From positions 115,547 through 179,546 of the forward strand of contig NZ_PPRS01000003.1 of NCBI RefSeq assembly GCF_002902755.1: DNA of 64,000 bases, read 5' to 3'. A program made the translations under genes and the position numbers. Shown one piece after another: positions 37,776 through 46,178 of this stretch. A model generated the notes under the pieces. That model saw nothing but the letters and a program-made list of their open reading frames with translations. It searched no databases and was not told where the DNA came from. Source of the DNA: Mammaliicoccus lentus. GTDB lineage: Bacteria; Bacillota; Bacilli; Staphylococcales; Staphylococcaceae. Each line of letters begins with the position of its first letter. Position 1 is the first letter of the stretch.

Positions 37776-37815
37776 AAAAAACCGACAACGTAATTTTACA
37801 ATGTCGGTTTTTTTA
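37776..37815 (-). terminator. Terminator of the fructose operon
   Basis: AAAAAACCGACA pairs with TGTCGGTTTTTT around a 15-base loop; T-runs on both strands; 20 bases past the fruA stop. Confidence 0.85.
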
Positions 37816-37832
37816 TATAAATTTTTAATTTT

Positions 37833-39773
37833 TTATTCTATTTCTTCAGCTATATCAATTTGATCTTGTGTTAATTTAGGTTTAAGCAATCCGTATATAA
37901 TAGCACTTACTAAAGCACCTATTATTACTGCTAATAAAGTTTGTAATACATGGCCAAAGTCTGTAGCTAATATTACAAATATACCACCATGTGGTGCTTG
38001 AATGCTAGAACCTAAACCTAAAGCTATCGCACCACCAATTCCTGAACCTACCATCATTGATGGAATGACACGTAGTGGATCCGCTGCTGCAAACGGGATG
38101 GCACCTTCTGTTATAAAGGAAAGTCCCATAACATAGTTTGGTAAAATAGAACCTTTTTGAGTTTTTGTAAATTTATTTTTGAACAGTAACATTGCTGTAG
38201 CAATTGCGATTGGAGGTATCATACCACCGACCATTGCTGCTGTAATAGCTGCTGCGTTACCTTCTGTTAATGCTGCTGTAGCAAATACATATGCAGCTTT
38301 ATTGAATGGACCACCCATGTCAATTGCCATCATAGCACCGATTACTAAACCTAGTAATACAATATTCGAACCTGATAAATCATTTAATCCATTTAATAAT
38401 AAATTATTTAACCACGCTGTAGGTGGGTTAATCACATAAACCATTAGTAAACCAGTAATGGAAACTGAGAGAATTGGATATATTAATGTCGGTTTCAAAC
38501 CTTCAAACATTTGAGGTAAGTTTCTAGAAACATATTTAATACCTTCAGTTAAATAACCCGCTAAGAAACCTGCTATAATACCACCTAGGAATCCTGAACC
38601 ACCTGCCACTGCTAACATACCACCGACAAGACCAGACGCGAAACCTGGTTTATCTGCAATACTACGTGCAATGAAACCAGCTAAGATTGGTACAATTAGT
38701 TTAAAGGCACTTTCACTACCAATCTGCCATAAGTTTGCTGCAAATTCATTATATTGTGAACTTTTAGCATCAAATGAGTTTTCTCCAAATAAGAACACGA
38801 TTGCCATTAAGATACCACCAGATATAACAAGTGGTAACATATTTGAAACACCGTTCATTAAATGTTTATAAATTGTTTTAGATACACTTTGTTTTTCATT
38901 CGAAGTTGATGAGCTTTGTTTGCCACCTTTAGCTACAAATGGTTTACGACTAGTATCTTGAGCCATATTGATTAATTCTTCTGGTCTTTTTATACCATCT
39001 GCTACAGGTACTTGCACAACATTTTTACCATCGAAACGATCAGTTTCAACATGTACGTCTGCAGCGACAATGATTCCTGTTGCTTTTTCAATGTCTTCAT
39101 CAGTTAGATGGTTTTTAATTCCGCCTGAACCATTTGTTTCTACTTTAATTGGTACACCCATTTTTTTAGCCTGATTTTTCAATGAGTCAGCTGCCATATA
39201 AGTATGCGCGATACCTGTTGGACAAGCTGTAACTGCTAAAATTAATCCTTCTTCTTCAACGTTTTCAGATTGAATCGGAGTTGCTTCTGATTCCTCGTTA
39301 GACTCATCATCTGTCGCTTCATCATCATGCTTGTTAATAATGTTTAAAATTTCTTCTTCACTATTAGCTTGTAACAGTTCTTCTCGTACTGCTTCATCCA
39401 TTAAAATACCCGAAAGTTTAGCTAACGCATCCAAGTGAGTTTGAGCTCCGCCAGCTGGTGCAGCAATCATAAAGAATAAATGCGCTGGTTGCATATCTAA
39501 CGATTGATAATCAACGCCTTCAATCGATTTACCAAATGCAATTGCTGCTGATTGAACAGCATCTGTTTTAGCATGTGGTATAGCAATACCTTCACCAATT
39601 CCAGTTGTGCTTTGTGACTCTCTTGTATGAATTGCTTCTTTAAATGTTTTTTCATCACTTAATTTACCAGCTTTATCTAATTGAGATACAAGTTCATCTA
39701 TTACTTGATCTTTAGTCGTTGCTGATAAATCCATTGCTATTGTTTCCTTAGTTAAGAGTTCTGTAATCCTCAT
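37833..39773 (-). CDS. fruA: Fructose PTS permease, EIIABC (FruA)
   Basis: A 646-aa phosphotransferase permease that imports fructose as fructose-1-phosphate. EIIA (1-150) has active His in GIAIPHAKTDAVQ. EIIB (about 170-270) has phospho-Cys in AVTACPTGIAHTYMAA. EIIC (about 300-640) has about ten helices. It is the last gene of fruR-fruK-fruA, 18 bases after fruK, ATG after AGGGAGG. Confidence 0.94.
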   Translation of the reverse strand: MRITELLTKETIAMDLSATTKDQVIDELVSQLDKAGKLSDEKTFKEAIHTRESQSTTGIGEGIAIPHAKTDAVQSAAIAFGKSIEGVDYQSLDMQPAHLFFMIAAPAGGAQTHLDALAKLSGILMDEAVREELLQANSEEEILNIINKHDDEATDDESNEESEATPIQSENVEEEGLILAVTACPTGIAHTYMAADSLKNQAKKMGVPIKVETNGSGGIKNHLTDEDIEKATGIIVAADVHVETDRFDGKNVVQVPVADGIKRPEELINMAQDTSRKPFVAKGGKQSSSTSNEKQSVSKTIYKHLMNGVSNMLPLVISGGILMAIVFLFGENSFDAKSSQYNEFAANLWQIGSESAFKLIVPILAGFIARSIADKPGFASGLVGGMLAVAGGSGFLGGIIAGFLAGYLTEGIKYVSRNLPQMFEGLKPTLIYPILSVSITGLLMVYVINPPTAWLNNLLLNGLNDLSGSNIVLLGLVIGAMMAIDMGGPFNKAAYVFATAALTEGNAAAITAAMVGGMIPPIAIATAMLLFKNKFTKTQKGSILPNYVMGLSFITEGAIPFAAADPLRVIPSMMVGSGIGGAIALGLGSSIQAPHGGIFVILATDFGHVLQTLLAVIIGALVSAIIYGLLKPKLTQDQIDIAEEIE

Positions 39774-39791
39774 AATATTAACCTCCCTATT

Positions 39792-40703
39792 TTACAAATG
39801 CTTAATCGTTACTTTAGATAGAATTCTTTCTATATCTTCATGTTCAGCTAAATCTGCATTGAAAGCTGTAGCTGTTCCACAACTTACAGCTAATTTGAAT
39901 GCTTCTTCAATATCCTTACCAGTTGTTAATCCAGCAACCATACCTGCCACTGTACTGTCACCCGAACCTACAGTGTTAACTACTTCTCCGTTAGGCACAA
40001 TTGCCTTAAGTTGAATGTTCGAATCCACATAGATTGCACCTTCACCACCTAGTGAAACGATGACCGATTGAGCGCCTTCTTCTATTAACTGTTTAGCACA
40101 ATCAATTACTTCTTGATCTGTATTAATTTCTTTATCAAAAATTTCTTCTAATTCTGTTTTATTTGGCTTCACAAATTTCGGTTCAAAAGAAAGTATAGAT
40201 TTCATTAAATCTTTCTCTGCATCAACAATTAGCGTAGCACCGGTTTCTTTTAATATTTCTGCAACTTCTTTATATACCGGTTTCTTTAATGTACTTGGTA
40301 CACTTCCAGCGATTATGACTGTATCAGACGAAGTTGTTTGTTTCATTTTATTTAAAAATGATTCGTAATGTTGTGGTTCGATATTTGGACCTGGACCATT
40401 AATTTCAGTCTCAGAACCAGTTTTTAACTTCACGTTAATTCTTGTATCTTCTTCTACTTCAATAAAATCAGTTAAAATATTGGACTGTTCTAATTTATCT
40501 TTAATAAATTCTCCAGGAAATCCTCCAACAAAACCTGTTGCTGTATTTTCAACTTTTAAAGTATTCAACACTCTTGAAACGTTAATACCTTTTCCTCCAG
40601 GAAACTTATTTGTTTCATGTGCTCTATTTAATCCACCTACTTCAAATTGATTTGTAAACATAACATAGTCTATAGACGGATTAAATGTTACTGTATAAAT
40701 CAT
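39792..40703 (-). CDS. fruK: 1-Phosphofructokinase FruK
   Basis: PfkB-family kinase (303 aa) converting fructose-1-phosphate to fructose-1,6-bisphosphate. The PfkB motif 1 GGKGINVSRVL (37-47) and motif 2 VNTVGSGDSTVAGMVAGL with catalytic Asp are present. Its ATG overlaps the fruR stop (ATGA). Confidence 0.94.
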   Translation of the reverse strand: MIYTVTFNPSIDYVMFTNQFEVGGLNRAHETNKFPGGKGINVSRVLNTLKVENTATGFVGGFPGEFIKDKLEQSNILTDFIEVEEDTRINVKLKTGSETEINGPGPNIEPQHYESFLNKMKQTTSSDTVIIAGSVPSTLKKPVYKEVAEILKETGATLIVDAEKDLMKSILSFEPKFVKPNKTELEEIFDKEINTDQEVIDCAKQLIEEGAQSVIVSLGGEGAIYVDSNIQLKAIVPNGEVVNTVGSGDSTVAGMVAGLTTGKDIEEAFKLAVSCGTATAFNADLAEHEDIERILSKVTIKHL

Positions 40704-41461
40704 TTTAAACCTCCACTAATTTCATACTTTTCTTTATAAAGTGTAATATTCTCTATTTCATTAATTGCTTTTTCAGAAGTTAATATTTCAAAACCTTTAT
40801 CAATTTCCACTTCTGCAAATGATACTTCATTAAACTTAGAATGATCTAATAGCACATAAATGTGTGAAGCAAGATGAATTGCTGTTTCTTTCATTTTTGA
40901 TTCATCTGGATCAGGTGTAGTTAAGCCATACTTTAAATCTATACTATTCATGCCCATAAAAGCTTTATCGAATCGATATTTCTGTAAAGATTTAACGGCA
41001 TTTACACCTATATTCGCTAATGTTGTAGATTTAATTTCTCCGCCTGTCATATAAACTTTTATACCTTTTTCTAATAATGGTTTTACATGCGTTAAACCGT
41101 TAGTTACGACAACTATATCTTGCTGATTAATATAAGGTATCATTTCTAAAGTTGTTGTCCCTACATCTAAATAAATCGTATCGCCCTCTGAAATTTGTCT
41201 AGCTGCAACTTTCGCTATTTCTCTCTTTTCATTTTGATAACGCGTTTCTTTATCTGACATATCTCTTTCTTCATGTCGTTTCGTTATTTGCGTCGCGCCA
41301 CCATGTACTCTTTTTAAAAAGCCATTTTGTTCAAGTAGCGATAAATCTCTTCTAATAGTTGAAGTACTTGATTGCGTTAATTGAATTAAATCTTGTAAAG
41401 ATACTGTTTCCCGTTGTTTAATCGTCTCAATTATGAGTTGATGCCTTTCTTCAGTTAACAT
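40700..41461 (-). CDS. fruR: DeoR family repressor FruR
   Basis: A 253-aa DeoR-type regulator. Helix-turn-helix residues 1-57 include VSLQDLIQLTQSSTSTIRRDLSLLEQNGFLKRVHGG. The sugar-phosphate-binding domain contains the conserved YLDVGTTTLEMIPYI and LLDHSKF motifs. The start is the ATG five bases after AGGGGTG; the ATG six codons earlier lies over the ribosome site region. It should repress its own operon until fructose-1-phosphate accumulates. A cre-like site lies 28 bases upstream. Confidence 0.9.
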   Translation of the reverse strand: MLTEERHQLIIETIKQRETVSLQDLIQLTQSSTSTIRRDLSLLEQNGFLKRVHGGATQITKRHEERDMSDKETRYQNEKREIAKVAARQISEGDTIYLDVGTTTLEMIPYINQQDIVVVTNGLTHVKPLLEKGIKVYMTGGEIKSTTLANIGVNAVKSLQKYRFDKAFMGMNSIDLKYGLTTPDPDESKMKETAIHLASHIYVLLDHSKFNEVSFAEVEIDKGFEILTSEKAINEIENITLYKEKYEISGGLK

Positions 41462-41488
41462 CACATCACCCCTGTTCATTGATATGAT

Positions 41489-41503
41489 AAAACGTTTTCA
41501 TTA
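41489..41503 (-). promoter_or_regulatory. cre-like site upstream of fruRKA
   Basis: On the minus strand ATGAAAACGTTTTAT, a near-perfect palindrome differing from WTGNAANCGNWNNCW only near the 3' end. Its position before the operon start fits CcpA repression. Confidence 0.5.
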
Positions 41504-41635
41504 AAAAGTCAATCACATTCAACCAAAAACATTCAAAAACAATCATAAAATTTTTTTGGTATTTATAAGTGCAAATATTTCATGCAAAAAAAAGATTATT
41601 GTTATACTTTTTTAGTATATTTAAGGAGGCAAAAT

Positions 41636-42835
41636 ATGAATGATTTAAAAGAAAAATTATTTAAATTGATTGAAGAAAGAGAAAACGAAATGATAGAGAT
41701 TAGAAGACATCTACATCAATATCCTGAATTATCATTTGAAGAAGAAAATACAGCAGAGTATATCAAATCATTTTATCAAGATAAAAATGTTAAAATATCA
41801 CAACCTGTTAAAGATGAACATGGAATTATTGTAGAAATTAACGGTGGAAAAGAAGGTCGCACAATCGGATTAAGAGCTGATTTTGATGCATTACCAATTA
41901 CAGAAGAAGCAGATGTACCATTTAAGTCTACAAATGAAGGTGTAATGCATGCATGTGGTCATGATGTGCATACTGCTTATCTAATGGGGCTAGCTGATGC
42001 ACTAATAGAATTAAAAGAAGAATTACCAGGAACAATTAAAATCATTCACCAGCACGCTGAAGAAAAACCTCCAGGTGGCGCTAAAGCTATCGTTGAATCT
42101 GGAGCCTTAGATGATATTGATGAGATTTATGGTATTCATATCGTTCCTGTAGCTAACCCTGACTTTATTGGCTATCATAAAGGAAAAGCTTTTTCAGGTA
42201 GCTCAACATTTAAATTAACTATTAATGGACTTGGTGGACATGCTGCAAGCCCACACAAAACACACGATGCTTTAGTAGCTGGCACAAACTTTGTAAATAC
42301 AATCCAAACAGTTGTATCAAGAAGAATTGATCCTCTTGAAATGGGCGTTATTACAATTGGTGCCTTTGAAGCTCCAGGTGGATATAACGTGATTCAAGAT
42401 AGTGTCACGATTAAAGGAACAGCAAGATATTTAAATCCTGATTATGAAGAAAAAATGTACGAAGAGATCAAGAAAATATCAGATAGTATCGCTTTAGGTT
42501 TCGATGTTGAATGTAATTTAGACTATCATTATGGCTATCCAGTACTCTATAACCATGAAGAACAAACGGATAAAATGGTAGATATTCTTGAGAAAAGTAA
42601 AGGCGATTATTTCAATCACTTGATAGAAATACCACAAGCATCAGGGTCAGAAGACTTTGCTTATTATTTACAAAAGATTCCTGGTACTTTCTATATTGTT
42701 GGTAGTAAACCTGAAAATACAGATACACCTTATATGAATCATCATCCTAAATTCGAAGTGAATGAAGATTGCATGGCTGTTGCAAGTAAATCATTAGGAG
42801 AAATCGTGCTAAATCGACTTGATTTAGAATCATAA
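41636..42835 (+). CDS. M20 family amidohydrolase (N-acyl-L-amino acid amidohydrolase type)
   Basis: Zinc-dependent M20D peptidase/deacylase (about 399 aa). The N-terminal RRHLHQYPELSFEE, metal ligand segment MHACGHDVHTAYLMG, HQHAEEKPPGGAKA and SEDFAYY motifs are diagnostic. A dimerisation domain (about 180-290) lies in between. The start is the ATG after AAGGAGG; an upstream in-frame ATG gives an atypical N-terminus. Substrates could be N-acetyl or hippuryl-type amino acids; unspecified. Confidence 0.87.
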   Translation: MNDLKEKLFKLIEERENEMIEIRRHLHQYPELSFEEENTAEYIKSFYQDKNVKISQPVKDEHGIIVEINGGKEGRTIGLRADFDALPITEEADVPFKSTNEGVMHACGHDVHTAYLMGLADALIELKEELPGTIKIIHQHAEEKPPGGAKAIVESGALDDIDEIYGIHIVPVANPDFIGYHKGKAFSGSSTFKLTINGLGGHAASPHKTHDALVAGTNFVNTIQTVVSRRIDPLEMGVITIGAFEAPGGYNVIQDSVTIKGTARYLNPDYEEKMYEEIKKISDSIALGFDVECNLDYHYGYPVLYNHEEQTDKMVDILEKSKGDYFNHLIEIPQASGSEDFAYYLQKIPGTFYIVGSKPENTDTPYMNHHPKFEVNEDCMAVASKSLGEIVLNRLDLES

Positions 42836-42854
42836 AGACATCTATGTGACATAG

Positions 42855-42902
42855 AAAAAAGCACTAAACCGTTGAATTTCATTAACGATTTAGTGCTTTT
42901 TT
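42855..42902. terminator. Bidirectional terminator
   Basis: AAAAAAGCACTAAA / TTTAGTGCTTTTTT, with a shorter inner CGTT / AACG pairing, between two convergent genes. Confidence 0.85.
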
Positions 42903-43811
42903 CTATAATATATCTTCTCCACGCGACGCTACATATATATCAAACCATTCTTGGTCTGTTAACGATGTTTTAGTTGCTTTAACCGCTTCGTCTACTCTTT
43001 CAATTTTACTTGAACCAACAATAGGCATAACTTTTGATGGTAAACGTAATAACCAACTGTATATAATCGTGCTTATACTAACGTTGTATTTAGCAGCTAT
43101 TGGCTGAATTGTATCTAATATACGTTTTGCTTTTGGATCATCTTCATTAAAAATCGCTCCACCAGCCAATGGACTCCAAGCCATAACTTTTACGTCATGT
43201 TGTAACATTCTATTCAGTGTACAATCTTCAATATTTTCTAATTCATATGGCGATACTTCAACTTGGTTAACCGAAATATGTGACATTTCTTTTTTGAGGC
43301 TTTCATTCAATAGTTCATATTGGTTACATTTAAAATTCGAAACACCAAAAGCTTTTATTTTCCCTTGTTCTACAAGGTGCATGACAGCTTTAGTCACTTC
43401 ATCAGGATCCATCAGTGGAGATGGTCTATGAATAAGCAACGTATCGATATAATCCGTTCTTAAATTCGTCAACGAACGATCAACAGATTGAATGATATGT
43501 TCATAACTTTGGTCATAGCGATGCCCATTAAATTCAGGGTTACTTTGATTAGGTAGAATTATTCCGCATTTTGTTACAATTTCTAATTTTTCTCTTAAGT
43601 TCGGCGTAAGCGCTAATGCATCACCGAATAAACTTTCACATGTGTAATTGCCATATATATCTGCATGATCCATTGTTGTAATACCGCGATCAACTATATC
43701 GTGCATATAATCATTTAATTGTTGGTTACTATAACCCCATTCATTTAATCTCCAAAATCCATGAATGATTCTAGAATAACTGACGTGTTTATTTATTCGA
43801 ATACGCTCCAT
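42903..43811 (-). CDS. Aldo/keto reductase, YdhF-like
   Basis: A 302-aa AKR enzyme of the YdhF/Tas-like group. Asp and Tyr of the tetrad are in TMDHADIYGNY, Lys in EIVTKCGI, and His in LLIHRPSPLMDP. The NADP region is [30 protein letters not shown] precedes the ATG. It starts 11 bases after the COG0523 GTPase gene ends, so the two are probably co-transcribed. Substrate unknown. Confidence 0.83.
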   Translation of the reverse strand: MERIRINKHVSYSRIIHGFWRLNEWGYSNQQLNDYMHDIVDRGITTMDHADIYGNYTCESLFGDALALTPNLREKLEIVTKCGIILPNQSNPEFNGHRYDQSYEHIIQSVDRSLTNLRTDYIDTLLIHRPSPLMDPDEVTKAVMHLVEQGKIKAFGVSNFKCNQYELLNESLKKEMSHISVNQVEVSPYELENIEDCTLNRMLQHDVKVMAWSPLAGGAIFNEDDPKAKRILDTIQPIAAKYNVSISTIIYSWLLRLPSKVMPIVGSSKIERVDEAVKATKTSLTDQEWFDIYVASRGEDIL

Positions 43812-43822
43812 CCCATCATCTC

Positions 43823-44752
43823 CTAAGTAAAGTTCAACATGTCTAATTTATTACGTAAATATGCTTTATCTATTGTTTCCCCTATAATAACAATTGTTAA
43901 CGGCATGTTCATCATTTCTGGTTCATACTGAGGCACTCCGAACGCATACTGGAATAAATAAGTCTGATCTGGTTCTTCTTGGAATTTTACAAATCCTTTT
44001 ATTCTCAATATAGAATCAGGTAACTGTTGTAAGAAACGAATTAAAAGTTCCATCTTTATAGGTCCATCAAACGTATAATTAATGGATTGAATACCATGAT
44101 GATGACTATGTTTACCTTCTATATTAATTATTGCATCATCACGTTCAATTATTTGGTCTATTTTAGAGTAATTTGTAAAATAGACATCTGGTTGATGTTT
44201 TATTTCGTTTAAATGATCCTCAAGCATTCCTTTTTCTTCATTAGACAGTTCATCAGATTTGTTAACTACTATTACATGTGCATTTGCCATTTGTTCTTCC
44301 ATTAAATGTTTAGTTTGATTAGAATAGCGATCTCTTTCTATGTATCTTTTACCATCCATAACACCAATAATAAAAGGCATATGTACTTTATCTACAATAG
44401 TAGGATTTTGACATGCATCAACTATTTCTACCGGGTGCGCTATCCCAGTAGCTTCTATAATAACTAAATCTGGTTTCTCACTATGGTATAAGTTATGAAG
44501 TACAACCTCCATATCATCTTTTAAAGAACAGCATATACAGCCGTTTAATAAGCTTTTACTTGAAATACCTTCACCTAAAAGCTGGCTATCAACATCAAAA
44601 GAACCAAATTCATTCATAACAATTGCAACTCTTTTACCTGCTTCTTTCGCTTCTATTATTAACCTTTGTAGTAAAGTTGTTTTTCCGCTTCCTAAAAAGC
44701 CCGTCAGCACTGTAATATTCATTTTATCTTTTATATTTTTGCCACTACTCAT
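43823..44752 (-). CDS. COG0523 (CobW/ZigA family) GTP-binding metallochaperone
   Basis: A 309-aa G3E-family GTPase. Walker [12 protein letters not shown] is at 18-28, the metal-binding CxCC motif in [12 protein letters not shown], and the guanine-specifying NKSD in [10 protein letters not shown] histidine patch (GKHSHHHG) lies in the middle. The C-terminal CobW_C domain is present. Members of this family deliver zinc to client proteins under zinc starvation. A Zur-box-like sequence lies about 95 bases upstream. The start is the ATG after AAAGGTGG. Confidence 0.85.
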   Translation of the reverse strand: MSSGKNIKDKMNITVLTGFLGSGKTTLLQRLIIEAKEAGKRVAIVMNEFGSFDVDSQLLGEGISSKSLLNGCICCSLKDDMEVVLHNLYHSEKPDLVIIEATGIAHPVEIVDACQNPTIVDKVHMPFIIGVMDGKRYIERDRYSNQTKHLMEEQMANAHVIVVNKSDELSNEEKGMLEDHLNEIKHQPDVYFTNYSKIDQIIERDDAIINIEGKHSHHHGIQSINYTFDGPIKMELLIRFLQQLPDSILRIKGFVKFQEEPDQTYLFQYAFGVPQYEPEMMNMPLTIVIIGETIDKAYLRNKLDMLNFT

Positions 44753-44846
44753 GTTTCTACCACCTTTCTGTCATTATATGATATTCCAATATAAACTACA
44801 AAGTCTTAAGCGTTTTAAAGTAAACAACATTATTATTTCTATAGAT

Positions 44847-44865
44847 AATCGGAATCATTATTAAA
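44847..44865 (-). promoter_or_regulatory. Candidate Zur box
   Basis: AATCGGAATCATTATTAAA agrees with 14 of 19 positions of the staphylococcal Zur core AATCGTAATNATTACGATT. It lies in the shared intergenic region between the COG0523 gene and mgrA. Moderate match only. Confidence 0.35.
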
Positions 44866-44954
44866 AATATTTACAAACTAAAATTATTCATTATATAATA
44901 GATTAGAAGTTCGGAAATAAAAAGCTATTTCATTTGTAGTTTGGGGGAAAGATT

Positions 44955-45401
44955 ATGCCGGATAATTTAAATATCCAGAATCAATTGTGTTTTAATTTGT
45001 ATAATGCACAAAGACAAGTCAATCGTTATTATTCTAATAAAATTTTCAAAGAATATAACATTACATACCCACAGTATTTAGTACTAACAATTTTGTGGGA
45101 AACAGCACCGGTCAATGTCAAAAAACTTGTAACAGGTCTAGCACTTGATACAGGTACAGTATCTCCTTTATTAAAAAGAATGGAAAACCTCCATTTAATT
45201 AAACGTAAAAGATCGGATTTAGATCAACGTGAAGTTTTTGTCCACTTAACAGATAAAAGTCTAGAAATGAAAGAAAAGTTATACCAAGCTTCTCATTTAA
45301 TACAAGACGTATCTCAATTAACTGATGAAGAAACAGAACAATTAAACATACTTTTACAAAAAATGATTAAAAACATAGATAAAATTAATCAAGAAAAATA
45401 A
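44955..45401 (+). CDS. mgrA: MarR-family global regulator MgrA
   Basis: A 148-aa MarR/SarZ-type winged-helix regulator, aligned end to end with S. aureus MgrA ([48 protein letters not shown]). The redox-sensing Cys12 is conserved. In S. aureus it controls autolysis, efflux pumps, surface proteins and virulence; here the regulon is unknown. It is monocistronic with a strong terminator. GGGGGAAAG precedes the ATG. Confidence 0.93.
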   Translation: MPDNLNIQNQLCFNLYNAQRQVNRYYSNKIFKEYNITYPQYLVLTILWETAPVNVKKLVTGLALDTGTVSPLLKRMENLHLIKRKRSDLDQREVFVHLTDKSLEMKEKLYQASHLIQDVSQLTDEETEQLNILLQKMIKNIDKINQEK

Positions 45402-45408
45402 TAATTAA

Positions 45409-45446
45409 GAGTTCGGGACAATAGTTAATGTCCCGAACTCATTTTT
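45409..45446 (+). terminator. Terminator after mgrA (GGGACA hairpin family)
   Basis: Perfect 12-bp stem GAGTTCGGGACA / TGTCCCGAACTC with an 8-base loop, then ATTTTTG. Confidence 0.88.
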
Positions 45447-45510
45447 GTGTTAGTAGTAATAGACTGGACACTTATATCGCATGCGGCTCTTGTCTTGTAA
45501 ATTTTGAGTT

Positions 45511-45630
45511 CCTTATTGCCTTTTCTTATCAAACGTGTCAATAACGGTAGCCTTATTGTCTTTTCTTATCAAACGTGTCAATAACGGTAGTCTTATTGAC
45601 TTTTCTCAGTAGTCTTGGCAACAAGGAGGC
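45511..45630. repeat. 40-bp tandem repeat, two near-identical copies plus one degenerate
   Basis: Units at 45511-45550 and 45551-45590 differ by one base. A third at 45591-45630 keeps only the first 15 or so bases (TCTTATTGACTTTTCT). Each complete unit has an imperfect inverted repeat (CTTATTG...CAATAACGG). Flanking these, a related module containing CTTGTCTTG followed about 20 bases later by CTTATT occurs at about 45488-45517 and again at 45648-45676. No ORF spans the array. Confidence 0.8.
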
Positions 45631-45686
45631 TTTATGTTGCACGTGCACCTTGTCTTGCAACATTCGATATCTTATTTAGTTAAAAA

Positions 45687-45720
45687 GGGAGCGGGACAAT
45701 TATTTATGTCCCAGACTCTT
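45687..45720 (-). terminator. Imperfect GGGACA hairpin, apparently chimeric
   Basis: GGGACA / TGTCCC (45693-45698 / 45707-45712), with GAG / CTC outside after mismatches. The left arm reads like the hairpin at 57623 (GGAGCGGGACA); the right arm reads like the one at 34981 (TGTCCCAGACTCTT). It lies downstream of the SdpI-like gene and may end it. Confidence 0.5.
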
Positions 45721-45770
45721 GCATGTGATAAAAAGAGTGATTTCGCCTTAAATACCTGAATGCCTTACCA

Positions 45771-46100
45771 TTAATTTAAGGAACGCTCAAGTTGTATTAG
45801 CTTCCTCTCAGTTAGTATAAAAACTGGGAGATAAGTCAGAACTGCCCAACCTAATTCAAAAAATAAATAATATTCTTTACTATAAGTTATAAACATTAAG
45901 ACAATCCCTATCAAAATATTGAGTGTCCCTATGATCATTAACATTTTGGCGGAATATTTTTGAGCAAAATTCCATTGTGTTTTATTTTTCATAGATCTTT
46001 TTGTACGGTATCCATATGTTTTATTAATATTCTTTGGATTAGAAACCTTTAAAGCTAAACTTGCAACTAATGTACCTAAACCAGTTAGTAATACAATCAT
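45771..46100 (-). CDS. SdpI/YhfL-type membrane protein
   Basis: A 109-aa protein with three hydrophobic helices and the SdpI-family segment NKTYGYRTKRSMKNKTQWNFAQKYSAK (27-53; G-Y/I-R-T then W..A...). In Bacillus SdpI gives immunity to the SdpC toxin; no sdpABC-like genes are seen here, so immunity function is only a family-based possibility. AAAAGGGGATAAGT precedes the ATG. Confidence 0.75.
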   Translation of the reverse strand: MIVLLTGLGTLVASLALKVSNPKNINKTYGYRTKRSMKNKTQWNFAQKYSAKMLMIIGTLNILIGIVLMFITYSKEYYLFFELGWAVLTYLPVFILTERKLIQLERSLN

Positions 46101-46178
46101 ACTTATCCCCTTTTAACTAAGATAGTTTATATAAAGTAATTGTAACCTAGTAGCTTAAACAGACATTTTTTTAACATA

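Larger units (their letters stand above)
45441..45770. other. Repeat-rich non-coding spacer
   Basis: About 330 bases without a gene between mgrA and the SdpI-like gene. It holds palindromes GCATGC and GCACGTGC (near 45479-45485 and 45639-45646), the 40-bp tandem repeat and the imperfect GGGACA hairpin at 45687-45720. The composition is less AT-rich than the surrounding spacers. Confidence 0.6.

Noticed and set aside
45511..45630. CRISPR array
   Set aside because: The repeats are directly adjacent with no spacers, only two are intact and there are no cas genes.
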